Origin: Sphingomonas insulae
GTDB taxonomy: Bacteria > Pseudomonadota > Alphaproteobacteria > Sphingomonadales > Sphingomonadaceae
Length of the DNA: 64,000 nucleotides
Assembly: GCF_010450875.1 (NCBI RefSeq)
Contig: NZ_CP048422.1
Location: 1,321,001 to 1,385,000, forward strand
Reading direction: 5' to 3'
Numbering within the stretch: position 1 is the first letter of the stretch; the number at the start of each line of letters is the position of its first letter. A program made the translations under genes and the position numbers. The notes below the pieces were generated by a model. The model searched no databases, had not been told where the DNA came from, and saw only the letters and a list, made by a program, of their open reading frames with translations. Below, one piece after another: positions 18,453-27,523 of the stretch.

Positions 18453-18803
18453 ATGTCCTACGCGAATACCCAAGCTGCGGCCGATGCCGTGTCGCAGTTG
18501 CTGTGGCGTCTCGAGGTCCAGCTCGACGAAGCCTTCGCCACCGGTGGCGAATTGCTCGCCGCGCTGCCCCGGGCGCGCACCGCCGCCAACCTGCCGGCGA
18601 TCGCCGGGCAGCAGGCCTTCGAAGTTCTCGGCCAGGCGATCATGGCGATCGGTGCGGCGCGCGGTCACACCGTCGCCGGCCACCGCGTCATCGAAAAGCT
18701 TGGCAAGCAGATCGGGATCGAGAAAAGCTTCGGCGATGAATTGCCGAAGCCGGAATTCGCCCCGACGGGTGCCGACGTCAGTCATCTGCGCGTCGCTGCC
18801 TAG
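18453..18803 (+). CDS. Small conserved hypothetical protein downstream of HTH gene
   Basis: A 116-residue mostly helical soluble protein, with no signal and no membrane segment. It starts MSYANTQAAADAVSQLLWRLEVQLDEAFATGGELL and includes GQQAFEVLGQAIMAIGAARGHTVAGH. I do not recognise the family. The repeated small residues and paired helices suggest a helical bundle that may bind the upstream HTH protein, but that is inference from gene order only. The ATG at 18453 has ggaaagg 6 bp upstream; an in-frame GTG two codons earlier is less well placed. Confidence 0.65.
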   Translation: MSYANTQAAADAVSQLLWRLEVQLDEAFATGGELLAALPRARTAANLPAIAGQQAFEVLGQAIMAIGAARGHTVAGHRVIEKLGKQIGIEKSFGDELPKPEFAPTGADVSHLRVAA

Positions 18804-18848
18804 GTGTCATGGCCTGGCCTCCAGATTGCTCCTTTGGCCGGCCAAGCC

Positions 18849-19316
18849 ATGACACACGTCATGCTGTTCAACCTGCTGCTGTTCGGCGCGTGCGGCTATG
18901 CCTTCTGGGCAGGTGGCGCGCCCGAACGGTGGACCGCGGCGGTGTTCGTGCTGGGCGGGATCGCGACGTCGGTGCTGCCGTTCCAGCAGCGCCTGAGCTA
19001 CCATTCGGTGTTCTGGCCACTGCTGAGCGTCGATGCGGCGATGCTGGTCGTCCTGATCGGGATCGCGTTGCGGGCGAACCGCTTCTGGCCGCTGTACGTC
19101 AGCGCGCTGCACCTCATCACGATCGCGATCCACGGCGTGAAGGCGTTCCAGCCGGACCTGGTGCCTTGGATGTATGCGGGCGCGAGCAGCAAGATCGCCT
19201 ATCCGATGCTGATGCTGCTGGCGATCGGCGCGTGGCGGCATCGCCATCGACTGAACCGTTTCGGGAGCGACCGCGACTGGTCGCCCCTGCGCAAGCCGGA
19301 ATATGACCGATCATGA
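18849..19316 (+). CDS. Small polytopic membrane protein of unknown function
   Basis: A 155-residue inner-membrane protein with about four or five hydrophobic segments (LFNLLLFGACGYAFWAG, TAAVFVLGGIATSVLPF, FWPLLSVDAAMLVVLIGIALRA, LYVSALHLITIAIHGVKAF, YPMLMLLAIGAW) and a basic C-terminal tail. I recognise no characterised family. The ATG at 18849 (MTHVMLFNL) is preferred over an in-frame GTG at 18804, because the extra N-terminus is not hydrophobic. It overlaps the next gene by ATGA at 19313, so the two are translationally coupled. Confidence 0.65.
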   Translation: MTHVMLFNLLLFGACGYAFWAGGAPERWTAAVFVLGGIATSVLPFQQRLSYHSVFWPLLSVDAAMLVVLIGIALRANRFWPLYVSALHLITIAIHGVKAFQPDLVPWMYAGASSKIAYPMLMLLAIGAWRHRHRLNRFGSDRDWSPLRKPEYDRS

Positions 19317-19789
19317 GTGCCGACATCCGGTTGCTGCGCTGGCCCGAGCGCGACCGCGACGATTACGAACGCCTTGCCGCCGCCATCGAACGCGTCGCGC
19401 GGGTGGCGGCGCGGGGGCGCGGCGAGATCGTCGCGACCGTGCCGACCGGCCCTGAGGAGCCCGACGACGTCGAGCGGGCGCAGGCGCTGCTCGATTATCG
19501 CCGGTATCGCGATGCGGCGGCCGGGCCGTTGGCGGAATTGTTCGGGGAGCCGGGCTGGGACATCCTGCTGACGCTGTTCGTCGCCCTGGAGGAGGGGCGG
19601 ACGATGGCGCCCGCCGCCATCGTCGAGTCGATCCCGATCCGGCCCGCCGTGCTGATGCGCTGGCTGAAGGTGCTGGCATCGCGCGACCTGATCTGGACAT
19701 CGTCCCACGACGGGCAGGCCATGCCGGATGTGGTGTCGTTGACCGATGCCGGCGTGGCGCTCGCGCTGCGCTGCATCGGCAAGGCCTGA
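19313..19789 (+). CDS. Winged-helix (MarR-like) DNA-binding protein
   Basis: A 158-residue soluble protein. An N-terminal helical part is followed by a winged-helix domain (GEPGWDILLTLFVALEEGRTMAPAAIVESIPIRPAVLMRWLKVLASRDLIWTSS) of the kind seen in sphingomonad MarR-like regulators, ending with VVSLTDAGVALALRCIGKA. It probably binds DNA as a dimer. Coupling to the upstream membrane protein by ATGA suggests they work together, for example with the membrane protein as the regulated or sensing partner. Confidence 0.7.
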   Translation: MSADIRLLRWPERDRDDYERLAAAIERVARVAARGRGEIVATVPTGPEEPDDVERAQALLDYRRYRDAAAGPLAELFGEPGWDILLTLFVALEEGRTMAPAAIVESIPIRPAVLMRWLKVLASRDLIWTSSHDGQAMPDVVSLTDAGVALALRCIGKA

Positions 19790-19796
19790 AACGGCG

Positions 19797-19982
19797 TCAG
19801 CCGTCGATCAGGCGATCGGCCTCTTCACGCATGATCTCGACACCCTGGCAGACGTGCAGACCCGCCACCGCCAGGTCGAGATCGTCGGCAAGTCGCATTA
19901 ATTCCTCGCCAAGCGCGACCGCGCGCAGCAGCAATTCGGCCCGAATCCTGCGGGTAGCGGGGTCGTGATCGGGAATCGTCAT
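19797..19982 (-). CDS. Small hypothetical helical protein
   Basis: A 61-residue protein starting MTIPDHDPATRRIRAELLLRAVALGEELMRLADDLDL, predicted as two helices. I do not recognise it. In-frame ATGs at 20036 and 20051 would add a basic N-terminus that looks like non-coding sequence, so the start at 19982 is favoured without strong support. The gene is convergent with the winged-helix gene and divergent from the phasin-like gene. Confidence 0.5.
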   Translation of the reverse strand: MTIPDHDPATRRIRAELLLRAVALGEELMRLADDLDLAVAGLHVCQGVEIMREEADRLIDG

Positions 19983-20146
19983 CGCGGCGGGTTTTACCCG
20001 CGACGCGGCGCGACGCAACGGCTGGAATCGCTTCATGCGCGGCGGTCGCACGGGGCGGGTGGAGCAAAGCGGGACAACGCACGTTGATCGATGCGACAGG
20101 CCGTTGCGGAGGGGGACCCCGTTGGCGGCACGATGACAGGAGAGCG

Positions 20147-20566
20147 ATGATGGCGGATGAGAATGGCGGCGGTCAGGATGGCGCAGGCCCCATGGGTGGA
20201 GCCGCCGGCGAGGCGATGCGCGATGCGGCCGACAAGGTGCGCGCCGGTTTCACGGACCATGTGATGGACCCCGCCCGCCGCGCGGGAGAGGCTATGCGCG
20301 CCTCTGGCCAGAAGGTGGCGGATGGCAGCGCGACGATCGGTCTCAAGATCATCGAACAGGCCGAACGCAATTCCCATCAGGCGTTCGAGGCGATGCGCGA
20401 GGCGGCGCAGGCCAAGGACCTGAGCGAGGTGATGCGGATCCAGGGCGAGTATCTGCGCGAGCAGGGCCAGCGTTCGATGAACCAGGCGCGTGAGATCGGC
20501 GAACTCATCATGCAATTCGGCCGCGACGCCGTGTCGCCGCTGCGGCCCGGCGGCAGCAACGACTGA
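20147..20566 (+). CDS. Phasin-like protein
   Basis: A 139-residue, highly charged, all-helical protein. A Gly-rich N-terminus (about residues 1-25) precedes a phasin_2-like helical region (KIIEQAERNSHQAFEAMREAAQAKDLSEVMRIQGEYLREQGQRSMNQAREIGELI). Phasins coat polyhydroxyalkanoate granules or act as general helper proteins; no PHA genes are nearby, so granule binding is not shown. aggaga sits 4-7 bp upstream of the ATG-ATG pair at 20147 and 20150, and either may be used. Confidence 0.75.
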   Translation: MMADENGGGQDGAGPMGGAAGEAMRDAADKVRAGFTDHVMDPARRAGEAMRASGQKVADGSATIGLKIIEQAERNSHQAFEAMREAAQAKDLSEVMRIQGEYLREQGQRSMNQAREIGELIMQFGRDAVSPLRPGGSND

Positions 20567-20652
20567 CGGGTCGACCGCCGCGTCGTTCGCCTTACGACGT
20601 GGCGGATACGCCGGCTGGACCGGCGATACGGCCGGCCCGACCGGCCAGCAAA

Positions 20653-21156
20653 TCAGATCGACGGCATCGGGCGGGCCAGCACCAGCAGGTCGTGCGCGAC
20701 GCCGTCGCTGGCGCGGACATGACCGGTGAGCGTCGCCTCGCGGCGAAAGCCCAGCCCTTCGAACAGGGCGATCGAAGCGGCCTGATCGGGCGTCATCGAC
20801 GCGGTGAGTTTCGCCAGGCCATGGGCATGCGCGATGGCGAGCAGTGCCTCGAGCAGGTCGCGTCCCAGTCCGGCGCCGCGCCGGTCCGGTGCCACCAGCA
20901 GGCGAACCTCGCCGACATGGCCGCTCCAGCCGAGCGGGTCGCGAACTAGCGCCGCGGTGGCGACGATCGCGCCGCTATCCTCGGCGACGAGGCTGTCGAT
21001 CCAGCCTTCGCCGATCGCCTGCTGCCATGCCTCGATCACGCGGGCATGGCGCAGGTCGCGGCCGAGGAACAGCAGATCGTGTTCGGGCAAAGTCGCAGCA
21101 AAGGCCAGCATCGCCGCATCGTCGGTCGGGCGGAAACGGCGGATCGTGTGGCTCAT
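20653..21156 (-). CDS. GNAT family N-acetyltransferase
   Basis: A 167-residue acetyltransferase. The acetyl-CoA site is visible in VGEVRLLVAPDRRGAGLGRDLLEALLAIA, followed by the GNAT-typical SIALFEGLGFRREATLTGH. The start at 21156 (MSHTIRRFRPTD) has acaggag directly upstream. The acceptor substrate is unknown: the family covers protein N-termini, antibiotics, polyamines and amino acids. The gene precedes no obvious partner and lies just past the end of the efflux operon on the same strand. Confidence 0.88.
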   Translation of the reverse strand: MSHTIRRFRPTDDAAMLAFAATLPEHDLLFLGRDLRHARVIEAWQQAIGEGWIDSLVAEDSGAIVATAALVRDPLGWSGHVGEVRLLVAPDRRGAGLGRDLLEALLAIAHAHGLAKLTASMTPDQAASIALFEGLGFRREATLTGHVRASDGVAHDLLVLARPMPSI

Positions 21157-21199
21157 GCGGACGCTCCTGTCATGGATCGGGCCTGTCATGGATCGGGGC

Positions 21200-22810
21200 T
21201 TACGCCGGGCGGGGCGTGCCACCCGGCGCGACCGGCTGCGGACCTTGCGGTGTCGCCTCCAGCGACGAATCGCCACCGAGCACACGGTATAGCGTCACGC
21301 GATTGCTGGCACCGATCAATGTGGTCGACACCAGGGTGCGCTGCGCAGTGTAGAACGAACGCTGCGCATCGAGGCTGGACAGGAACGTGTCGATGCCGCC
21401 CTGATAGCGCGCGTTGACCAGCCGCAGCGTATCCGCTGCGGCGGTCTGGAAGTTGGTTTGTGCGCGCAACTGCGCCGCGAGCGTACCCTGGCGGGCGAGC
21501 GCGTCGGCGGTTTCCTGGAATGCGGTCTGGATCGTCTTTTCGTAGGTGGCGAGCGCGGCGTCGCGCTGCGCCTCGGTATAGCGCACGTTGTTGCGGGCAG
21601 CGCCGGCCTGGAAGATCGGATAGCTGACCGATGGCGCCACCGAATAGTTGAACGCGCCGCCCGAAAAGAGCGACGACAGCGCCGTGCTGGCGAAACCGAC
21701 CAGCCCGGTCAGCGAGATACGCGGGAACAGCGCGGCGCGCGCCGCACCGATTTCGGCATTGTAGGCGCGCAGTTCGTATTCGGATTGCACCACGTCGGGG
21801 CGGCGCAGCAGGATGCCGCTGTCGAGACCGGCCGGCAATGTGGCGATCGTCGTCTGCGCCTCGTCGATCGAGGCGGGGAGCAGCGCGGCATCGACCGGCG
21901 CGCCGACCAGCAATTGCAGCGCGTTGGCATCCTGCGCCACCAGCGTGGTCTGCTGCGCAAGGTCGGCGTTGGCGGTTTCGAGGATCTGTTCGGCCTGGCG
22001 CAGGTCGGTGCGGGCGCTGATCCCCCCTTCCAGCCGGGCGCGGGTAAGGCGGACGCTCTTCTGCGCGCTGGTCGCCGTGTCGCGCGCGATCTTGAGCAGG
22101 CTCTGGTCCGCGGCATAGGTGAGCCACGCGTCGGCGATGTCGCCGACCAGCGTCAGGCGGGTGGCGCGCGCGCCAGCCTCCGTAGCGAAATAGCGATCGA
22201 GCGCGGCGCGGGACAGCGACCGGATACGGCCGAACAGGTCGAGTTCGAAAGCGGTGGTGCCGACCGATGCGGAAAAGGCGCTGTTGCCGGCGCTGCTGGT
22301 GGTGATGGTGCCCGTATTGGTGCCGGTGCCCCCCGTACCTGTGCCCCCGGTGCCCGTACCCGTGCCAGTGCCCGTACCTGTGCCGCCGGTCCCGGTCCCG
22401 CCCGTTCCCGTACCGCCGGTACTGCCGCTGCCCGCCACGCTGCGTGCGCCAATGCCGCCGCCCGAATAGGTGTAGCGGCCCGAGGCATCGACCGCCGGGA
22501 ACAGGTCGGCACGCTGGATGCGATATTGCGCGCGGGCGGCGGCGATATTGGCCGCGGACACGCGCAGGTCGCGGTTGTTGACCAACGCGCGGTCGATCAG
22601 AGTTTGCAGGCGCCGGTCCCTGAACACGTCGCGATAGGTGATCGCCGGCAACGCCGCCTCGCTCTGGCGGAGGTAGGCGTCGCCGACCGGCCATGACGCG
22701 GGGACCGGCAGTTCGGAGCGAACGTATTTCGGCTCCATCGAACAGCCGGCGAGGGCGCTGCCGCCAAGGGCGAGGGCGAGGATCAGGCGAGCATGGATCC
22801 CGGGCATCAT
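21200..22810 (-). CDS. Outer-membrane efflux lipoprotein (OprM/NodT family) with Gly/Thr repeat loop
   Basis: A 536-residue outer-membrane channel of an RND tripartite pump. A lipoprotein signal ends at C23 (ALAGC), so the mature protein is lipid-anchored. Two OEP repeats follow, with diagnostic FELDLFGRIRSLSRAALDRY (about 187-206) and FPRISLTGLVGF and TNFQTAAADTLRLVNARYQGGIDTFLSSLDAQRSFYTAQ in the second half. Residues 127-171 are an unusual Gly/Thr run placed where the first beta-hairpin of the barrel loops out of the cell in OprM-like structures. The start ATG at 22810 overlaps the stop of the pump gene (ATGA). It completes the adaptor-pump-channel operon. Confidence 0.93.
   Translation of the reverse strand: MMPGIHARLILALALGGSALAGCSMEPKYVRSELPVPASWPVGDAYLRQSEAALPAITYRDVFRDRRLQTLIDRALVNNRDLRVSAANIAAARAQYRIQRADLFPAVDASGRYTYSGGGIGARSVAGSGSTGGTGTGGTGTGGTGTGTGTGTGTGGTGTGGTGTNTGTITTSSAGNSAFSASVGTTAFELDLFGRIRSLSRAALDRYFATEAGARATRLTLVGDIADAWLTYAADQSLLKIARDTATSAQKSVRLTRARLEGGISARTDLRQAEQILETANADLAQQTTLVAQDANALQLLVGAPVDAALLPASIDEAQTTIATLPAGLDSGILLRRPDVVQSEYELRAYNAEIGAARAALFPRISLTGLVGFASTALSSLFSGGAFNYSVAPSVSYPIFQAGAARNNVRYTEAQRDAALATYEKTIQTAFQETADALARQGTLAAQLRAQTNFQTAAADTLRLVNARYQGGIDTFLSSLDAQRSFYTAQRTLVSTTLIGASNRVTLYRVLGGDSSLEATPQGPQPVAPGGTPRPA
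22298..22432 (-). repeat. Degenerate 6-bp repeat encoding (Gly-Thr)n in the efflux channel
   Basis: About 135 bp of tandem ggcacgggtacc-like hexamers encode residues 127-171 of the channel protein, almost only Gly and Thr. The third codon positions vary, so the array is ageing rather than freshly expanded. Changes by whole units would keep the frame. Confidence 0.85.
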
Positions 22811-25800
22811 GCAGGCTCCGGCTTGGGGGCGGGGGGCTTGGGGGCGGGGGGCGTTGTTGCCGGATTCGCGGGCGGCATCGGGGGCGCAGGGGGGTGATCG
22901 TCCTGCCCGCCCTGGTGTCCGGTGGGGCGGCCACGCAGCTTGGCGATGCCGTCGCGCACGCCGCGGCGGACCAGCACGAAGAACAGCGGGATGTAGAAGA
23001 TCGCAAGGAAGGTCGCCGACAGCATGCCGCCGATCACCGCGGTACCGATTGCAATGCGGCTGTTCGCGCCCGCGCCGGTCGAGATCGCCAGCGGCAGCAC
23101 GCCGAAGATGAAGGCGAACGACGTCATCAGGATCGGGCGAAGGCGGATCTTGGCGGCTTCCAGCGCGGCATCGATGACGCGCGCGCCTTTGCGTTCGGCC
23201 TGTTCGGCGAATTCGATCATCAGGATCGCGTTCTTCGCCGCCAGCCCCATCGTCGTCAGCAGCCCGATCTGGAGGTAGACATCGTTGGTGAGGCCGCGCA
23301 GCGTCACGAAGGCGATGGCGCCGATCAGCCCGAGCGGGATGACGAGCAGCACGGCGAACGGGATCGACCAGCTTTCGTACAGCGCCGCAAGGCACAGGAA
23401 GACGACCAGGATCGACAGGCCGTAGAGCAAGGGCGCCTGACCCGAGGACAGGCGTTCCTGATAGGACAGGCCCGCCCAGGCGACCGAGGTGCCGGGGATT
23501 TGCGCCGCCAGTTCCGTCATGCGGGCCATCGCATCGCCCGAACTCTTGCCGGACGCGGCAGAGCCCTGGAATTCGTAGGACGAGATGCCGTTGAACCGCG
23601 ACAGCGTCGTCGGGGCGGTCGCCCAGCCGGTGGTGGCGAAGGACGAGAAGGGCACCATCTGGCCGCTGGAGCCGCGCACGAACCATTTCTTCAGATCGTC
23701 GGGCGCGGACCGATAGGGGGCATCGCCCTGCACATACACCCGCTTGACGCGGCCGCGGTCGATGAAGTCGTTGACGTACTGGCCACCCCAGGCGGTCGTA
23801 AGCGTCGAATTGGCATTGGTCTGGGTCAGGCCCAAAGCGGCCAGTTTCTGCTGGTCCATGTCGACGCGCAACGTCGCGATGTCGGGCAGTTCGGTCAGGC
23901 GGACGGAGGCAAGCAACGGATCCGCATTCGCGGCGGCGAGCAGCTTGTCGCGCGCGGCGGCGAACTGGTCCTGGCTGAGGCCGCCGGTGTTCTGCAATTC
24001 CATGGTGAAGCCGTCGGACTGGCCGAGGCCGCGTACCGCCGGCGGCACCAGCGCAAACACCTGTGCATCGCGCAGGCCGCGGAACGCGCCGGATGCACGG
24101 CCGGTAATCGCATCCGCCGTGTTCTCCTTGCCCTTGCGCTGCGACCAGTCGACGAAGTTCAGGAAGCCCTGGCCGGTGTTCTGGCCACTGACGCCGCCAC
24201 CGCCGCCGCCCGCGACGGTGAACAGGACGGAGGTGTTCTTGCCCTCGTTGTTCGCGAAATATTGCTCGACCTGCCGTTGCACCTGCAACGTGCGCGCCTG
24301 TGTCGCACCCGGCGGCAGGCGGAACTGCACAATCGCCGAACCCTGGTCCTCGGTCGGCAGGAAGCCCGTCGGCAGGCGCAGGAACAGCCCGGCGAGCAGG
24401 GCGACGAAGCCGAGGTAGAGGAGCAGGAACAGCCATTTGCGATTGACCACCGCCATCACCGCGGCGGTGTAGCGTTCGACGCCGCGATCGAAGGTGCGGT
24501 TGAACCAGTCGGCCGCCTTGGTGCCCCATCCGGCGATCCTGGGGAAGCGGCGCTTGAAACCCTGGTTCTCCTCTGCCTCCTTCGACTTCTGCTTCAGCAG
24601 CGAGGCGGTGAGCGCGGGACTGAGGATCAGCGCGACGAGCACGGACAGGACCATCGCCGCGACGATGGTGAGCGAGAACTGGCGATAGATGACGCCGGTC
24701 GATCCGCCGAAGAACGCCATCGGCAGGAACACCGCCGACAGGACGAGGGCAATGGCGATCAGCGCGACGGTGATCTCGTTCATCGATTCGATCGTCGCCT
24801 CACGCGGGCTCATGTCGGGATTTTCCTCCATCAGCCGCTCGACGTTCTCGACGACGACGATGGCGTCGTCGACGAGCAGGCCGATGGCGAGGACGAGACC
24901 GAACAGCGTCAGCGTGTTGATCGAGAAACCCGCGAGATAAAAGACCGCGAAGGTGCCGAGCAGCACGACCGGCACCGCGATCGTCGGCACCAGCGTGGCG
25001 CGCCAGCTTTGCAGGAAGACGAACATGACGATGACGACGAGGATCACCGCCTCGATCAGCGTCTTGACGACTTCCTCGATCGACAATTTGATGAAGGCGG
25101 TGGTGTCGTTGGCGTAGGCGACCTTGAGGCCGGGCGGGAAGGTCTTGGCGACGCGCGTGATCTCCGCCTTTACCAGCTCGGCCGTCTCCAGCGCGTCGGC
25201 GCCGGGGGCGAGCAGCACGGCGATGCCGGCGCCGGGATGGCGGTTGATGCGGCTGACCGCGGCATAGCTCTCTGCGCCGAGTTCGATGCGACCGACGTCG
25301 GACAGGCGCACGGTGGCGCCGGACGGCAGCGTCTTGATGATGATGGCGCGGAATTGCTCGGGCGTCTGGAGGCGCGACTGGGCGGTGACGGTCGCGTTCA
25401 GCATCTGTTCGGGGCCGGACGGCAGGCCGCCGACCTCACCCGCCGCGACTTCGGTATTCTGGTTCTGGATCGCGGTCGTGATGTCCGATGGGATCAGCGA
25501 ATAGCTGGCGAGCCGTTCCGGGTTCAGCCAGATGCGCATCGCATATTGCGACCCGAACACGTTGGTGTCGCCGACGCCCTGCACACGGCCGAGCGGGTCC
25601 TGGAGGTTGGAGACGAGATAGTCGCTGACGTCCTGGTTGGTCTTGGTATCCGTCTCGTCATAGACGCCGGCGATCAGCAGGAAGTCGGGGTTCGACTTGC
25701 GGACGACGAGGCCCTGCTGCTGCACCTGTTGCGGCAGACGCGCGACCGCCTGCTGCACCTGGTTCTGCACCTGCACCTGGGCGATGTCGGGGTCGGTACC

Positions 25801-26091
25801 CTTGTCGAAGGTCGCGGTGATCGTCACCGCGCCGCGGCTCGACGAGGACGAGCTGAAATAGAGCAGGCCGTCGATGCCGGTCAGCTGCTGTTCGATGACC
25901 TGCGTCACCGAATTTTGCAGCGTCTGCGCCGATGCGCCGGGGAAGGTGGCGCGTATCGACACCTGCGGCGGCGCGACGTCGGGATATTGCGCGATCGGCA
26001 GGCTCATAATCGCGCCGACGCCGGCGAGCATGACGATGATGGCGAGCACCCATGCGAAGATGGGGCGATCGATGAAGATGCGACTGATCAT
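22807..26091 (-). CDS. RND efflux pump permease (HAE1 / AcrB-MexB family)
   Basis: A 1,094-residue inner-membrane proton-drug antiporter. It starts with the family-typical MISRIFIDRPIFAWVLAIIVM and has the periplasmic porter motifs IAQYPDVAPP and GIDGLLYFSSSSSSRG. The proton-relay aspartates sit in GLVLAIGLLVDDAIVVVEN, and GLAAKNAILMIEFAEQAERKG marks the second half. Twelve hydrophobic segments can be traced. The C-terminus ends in a Pro/Lys-rich tail longer than in AcrB. It exports hydrophobic compounds; drug range cannot be predicted. The upstream adaptor gene ends 6 bp before the start, and the stop overlaps the channel gene. Confidence 0.96.
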   Translation of the reverse strand: MISRIFIDRPIFAWVLAIIVMLAGVGAIMSLPIAQYPDVAPPQVSIRATFPGASAQTLQNSVTQVIEQQLTGIDGLLYFSSSSSSRGAVTITATFDKGTDPDIAQVQVQNQVQQAVARLPQQVQQQGLVVRKSNPDFLLIAGVYDETDTKTNQDVSDYLVSNLQDPLGRVQGVGDTNVFGSQYAMRIWLNPERLASYSLIPSDITTAIQNQNTEVAAGEVGGLPSGPEQMLNATVTAQSRLQTPEQFRAIIIKTLPSGATVRLSDVGRIELGAESYAAVSRINRHPGAGIAVLLAPGADALETAELVKAEITRVAKTFPPGLKVAYANDTTAFIKLSIEEVVKTLIEAVILVVIVMFVFLQSWRATLVPTIAVPVVLLGTFAVFYLAGFSINTLTLFGLVLAIGLLVDDAIVVVENVERLMEENPDMSPREATIESMNEITVALIAIALVLSAVFLPMAFFGGSTGVIYRQFSLTIVAAMVLSVLVALILSPALTASLLKQKSKEAEENQGFKRRFPRIAGWGTKAADWFNRTFDRGVERYTAAVMAVVNRKWLFLLLYLGFVALLAGLFLRLPTGFLPTEDQGSAIVQFRLPPGATQARTLQVQRQVEQYFANNEGKNTSVLFTVAGGGGGGVSGQNTGQGFLNFVDWSQRKGKENTADAITGRASGAFRGLRDAQVFALVPPAVRGLGQSDGFTMELQNTGGLSQDQFAAARDKLLAAANADPLLASVRLTELPDIATLRVDMDQQKLAALGLTQTNANSTLTTAWGGQYVNDFIDRGRVKRVYVQGDAPYRSAPDDLKKWFVRGSSGQMVPFSSFATTGWATAPTTLSRFNGISSYEFQGSAASGKSSGDAMARMTELAAQIPGTSVAWAGLSYQERLSSGQAPLLYGLSILVVFLCLAALYESWSIPFAVLLVIPLGLIGAIAFVTLRGLTNDVYLQIGLLTTMGLAAKNAILMIEFAEQAERKGARVIDAALEAAKIRLRPILMTSFAFIFGVLPLAISTGAGANSRIAIGTAVIGGMLSATFLAIFYIPLFFVLVRRGVRDGIAKLRGRPTGHQGGQDDHPPAPPMPPANPATTPPAPKPPAPKPEPA

Positions 26092-26097
26092 GGCGGC

Positions 26098-27351
26098 TTA
26101 GCCGGCCTTGCTTTGCGAGGCGCCCTGTTGCTGCCCGTCCTTGCCCTGTTGCGGTGGCTTCACCACCTGCGGGCTGTTCGCCGGCACCGCCTTGACCTGC
26201 GCACCGGGGCGCAGGTTGTTGAGGCCCTGCGTGATGATCTTGTCACCGGGGTTGAGGCCGGTGGTCACCACCCAATAGCGGCCCTGCGTGCGCGCGGCGG
26301 TGACGGGCTTCTGCACCGTCTTGCCGTTCTGGCCGACCAGCATCACCGTCGCATTGCCCTTGGCATCGCGGCTCAGCGCTTCTTGCGGCACCAGGAATGC
26401 GCGTTCGTTGATCGCCTGAGCGAAGCTTGCCCGCACGAACATGCCCGGCAGCAGGATGCCTTGCGGATTGGGGATGCGCGCGCGCAGCGTCACCGTGCCG
26501 GTTTCGGTATTCACCAGCGCTTCGGAGAATTCGACGCTGCCGGTCTGGCCATAATCGCTGCCGTCCTCCAGCTTCAGCCGGACCTGCGCCGTCGTCGGCA
26601 CGATGCCGTTTTGCGACAGGCTGCGGCGCAGCGAGAGCATGTCGGCGGCGGACTGCTGGATGTCGACGAACATCGGGTCGAGCCGCTGGATCTGCGCCAG
26701 CGGGTCGGTCTGGCTGGCCGATACGAGTGCGCCAACGGTGAACAGCGACCGGCCGATCCGCCCGGTGATCGGCGCGGGGACGGTGGTGAACTTGAGGTTG
26801 ATCCGTGCCGTTTCCAGCGCCGCGCTGGTCTGCGCGACCGATGCGGTGGCCTGACGCGCGGAGGCGATCGCGTTCGTATATTCCTGCTTCGACACCGCCT
26901 CGATCGCGGCGAGCGGGCGATAGCGTTCGGCCTGGATCCGCAAGGCCTCCTGATTGGCGCGGGCGCTTTGCAGGTTCGCCTGCGCCTCGTTCGCCGCAGC
27001 CCGGTACAGGCGCGGATCGATTTCGTAGAGCGGCTGGCCGCGCTTCACCAGCGATCCTTCGGTGAAGAAGCGGCGGCGGATGATGCCGTTGACCTGCGGG
27101 CGGACGTCCGAGCTTTCGTAGGCGCTGGTACGCGCGGCGAGTTCGGTGACCATCGCCGCGCTGGTCGGCTGGACGACGACATAGCCGACGGTGGTGGGGC
27201 CGCGCCCGGCGCCGCCTGCACCGCCCTTGCCGGCCCCCTTGTCCTGCGATTCGCTGTTGCCGCATCCGGCCAGCAACAGGGCGATCGCAGTCATGGTGAC
27301 GCCGGTGAACAACCGGTGGGTCCGGGTCGAAGCAATGGTCAAATGGGTCAC
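26098..27351 (-). CDS. RND efflux periplasmic adaptor subunit (MFP, AcrA/MexA family)
   Basis: A 417-residue periplasmic adaptor linking the pump to the outer-membrane channel. It has a lipoprotein signal ending ALLLAGC, a Gly-rich spacer (GAGKGGAGGAGRG), and the barrel-sandwich and hairpin parts VRPQVNGIIRRRFFTEGSLVKRGQPLYEIDP and KFTTVPAPITGRIGRSLFTVGALV. The C-terminus is Gln-rich. The GTG at 27351 gives a signal with a basic n-region (THLTIASTRTHRLF) and is preferred over the ATG at 27294, which would leave too short a signal; no clear ribosome site supports either. It is the first gene of the operon. No regulator gene is adjacent; rpiA is divergent. Confidence 0.93.
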   Translation of the reverse strand: MTHLTIASTRTHRLFTGVTMTAIALLLAGCGNSESQDKGAGKGGAGGAGRGPTTVGYVVVQPTSAAMVTELAARTSAYESSDVRPQVNGIIRRRFFTEGSLVKRGQPLYEIDPRLYRAAANEAQANLQSARANQEALRIQAERYRPLAAIEAVSKQEYTNAIASARQATASVAQTSAALETARINLKFTTVPAPITGRIGRSLFTVGALVSASQTDPLAQIQRLDPMFVDIQQSAADMLSLRRSLSQNGIVPTTAQVRLKLEDGSDYGQTGSVEFSEALVNTETGTVTLRARIPNPQGILLPGMFVRASFAQAINERAFLVPQEALSRDAKGNATVMLVGQNGKTVQKPVTAARTQGRYWVVTTGLNPGDKIITQGLNNLRPGAQVKAVPANSPQVVKPPQQGKDGQQQGASQSKAG

Positions 27352-27523
27352 CCGGCTCGTGTCTCGGCTTGCACAGCCGCTGCTGCGCGACAATGCGCGG
27401 CTACGGCGATCGGTTGCTCTTGCTGCCCTAATGGCGGGGTTCGTTGCGGAAAAGCAACCCGGACCGGCGTTGTCGCCCGGTTATTAATGTCGCAAAATGT
27501 AGCAATACAGATAGGAACCCGTC

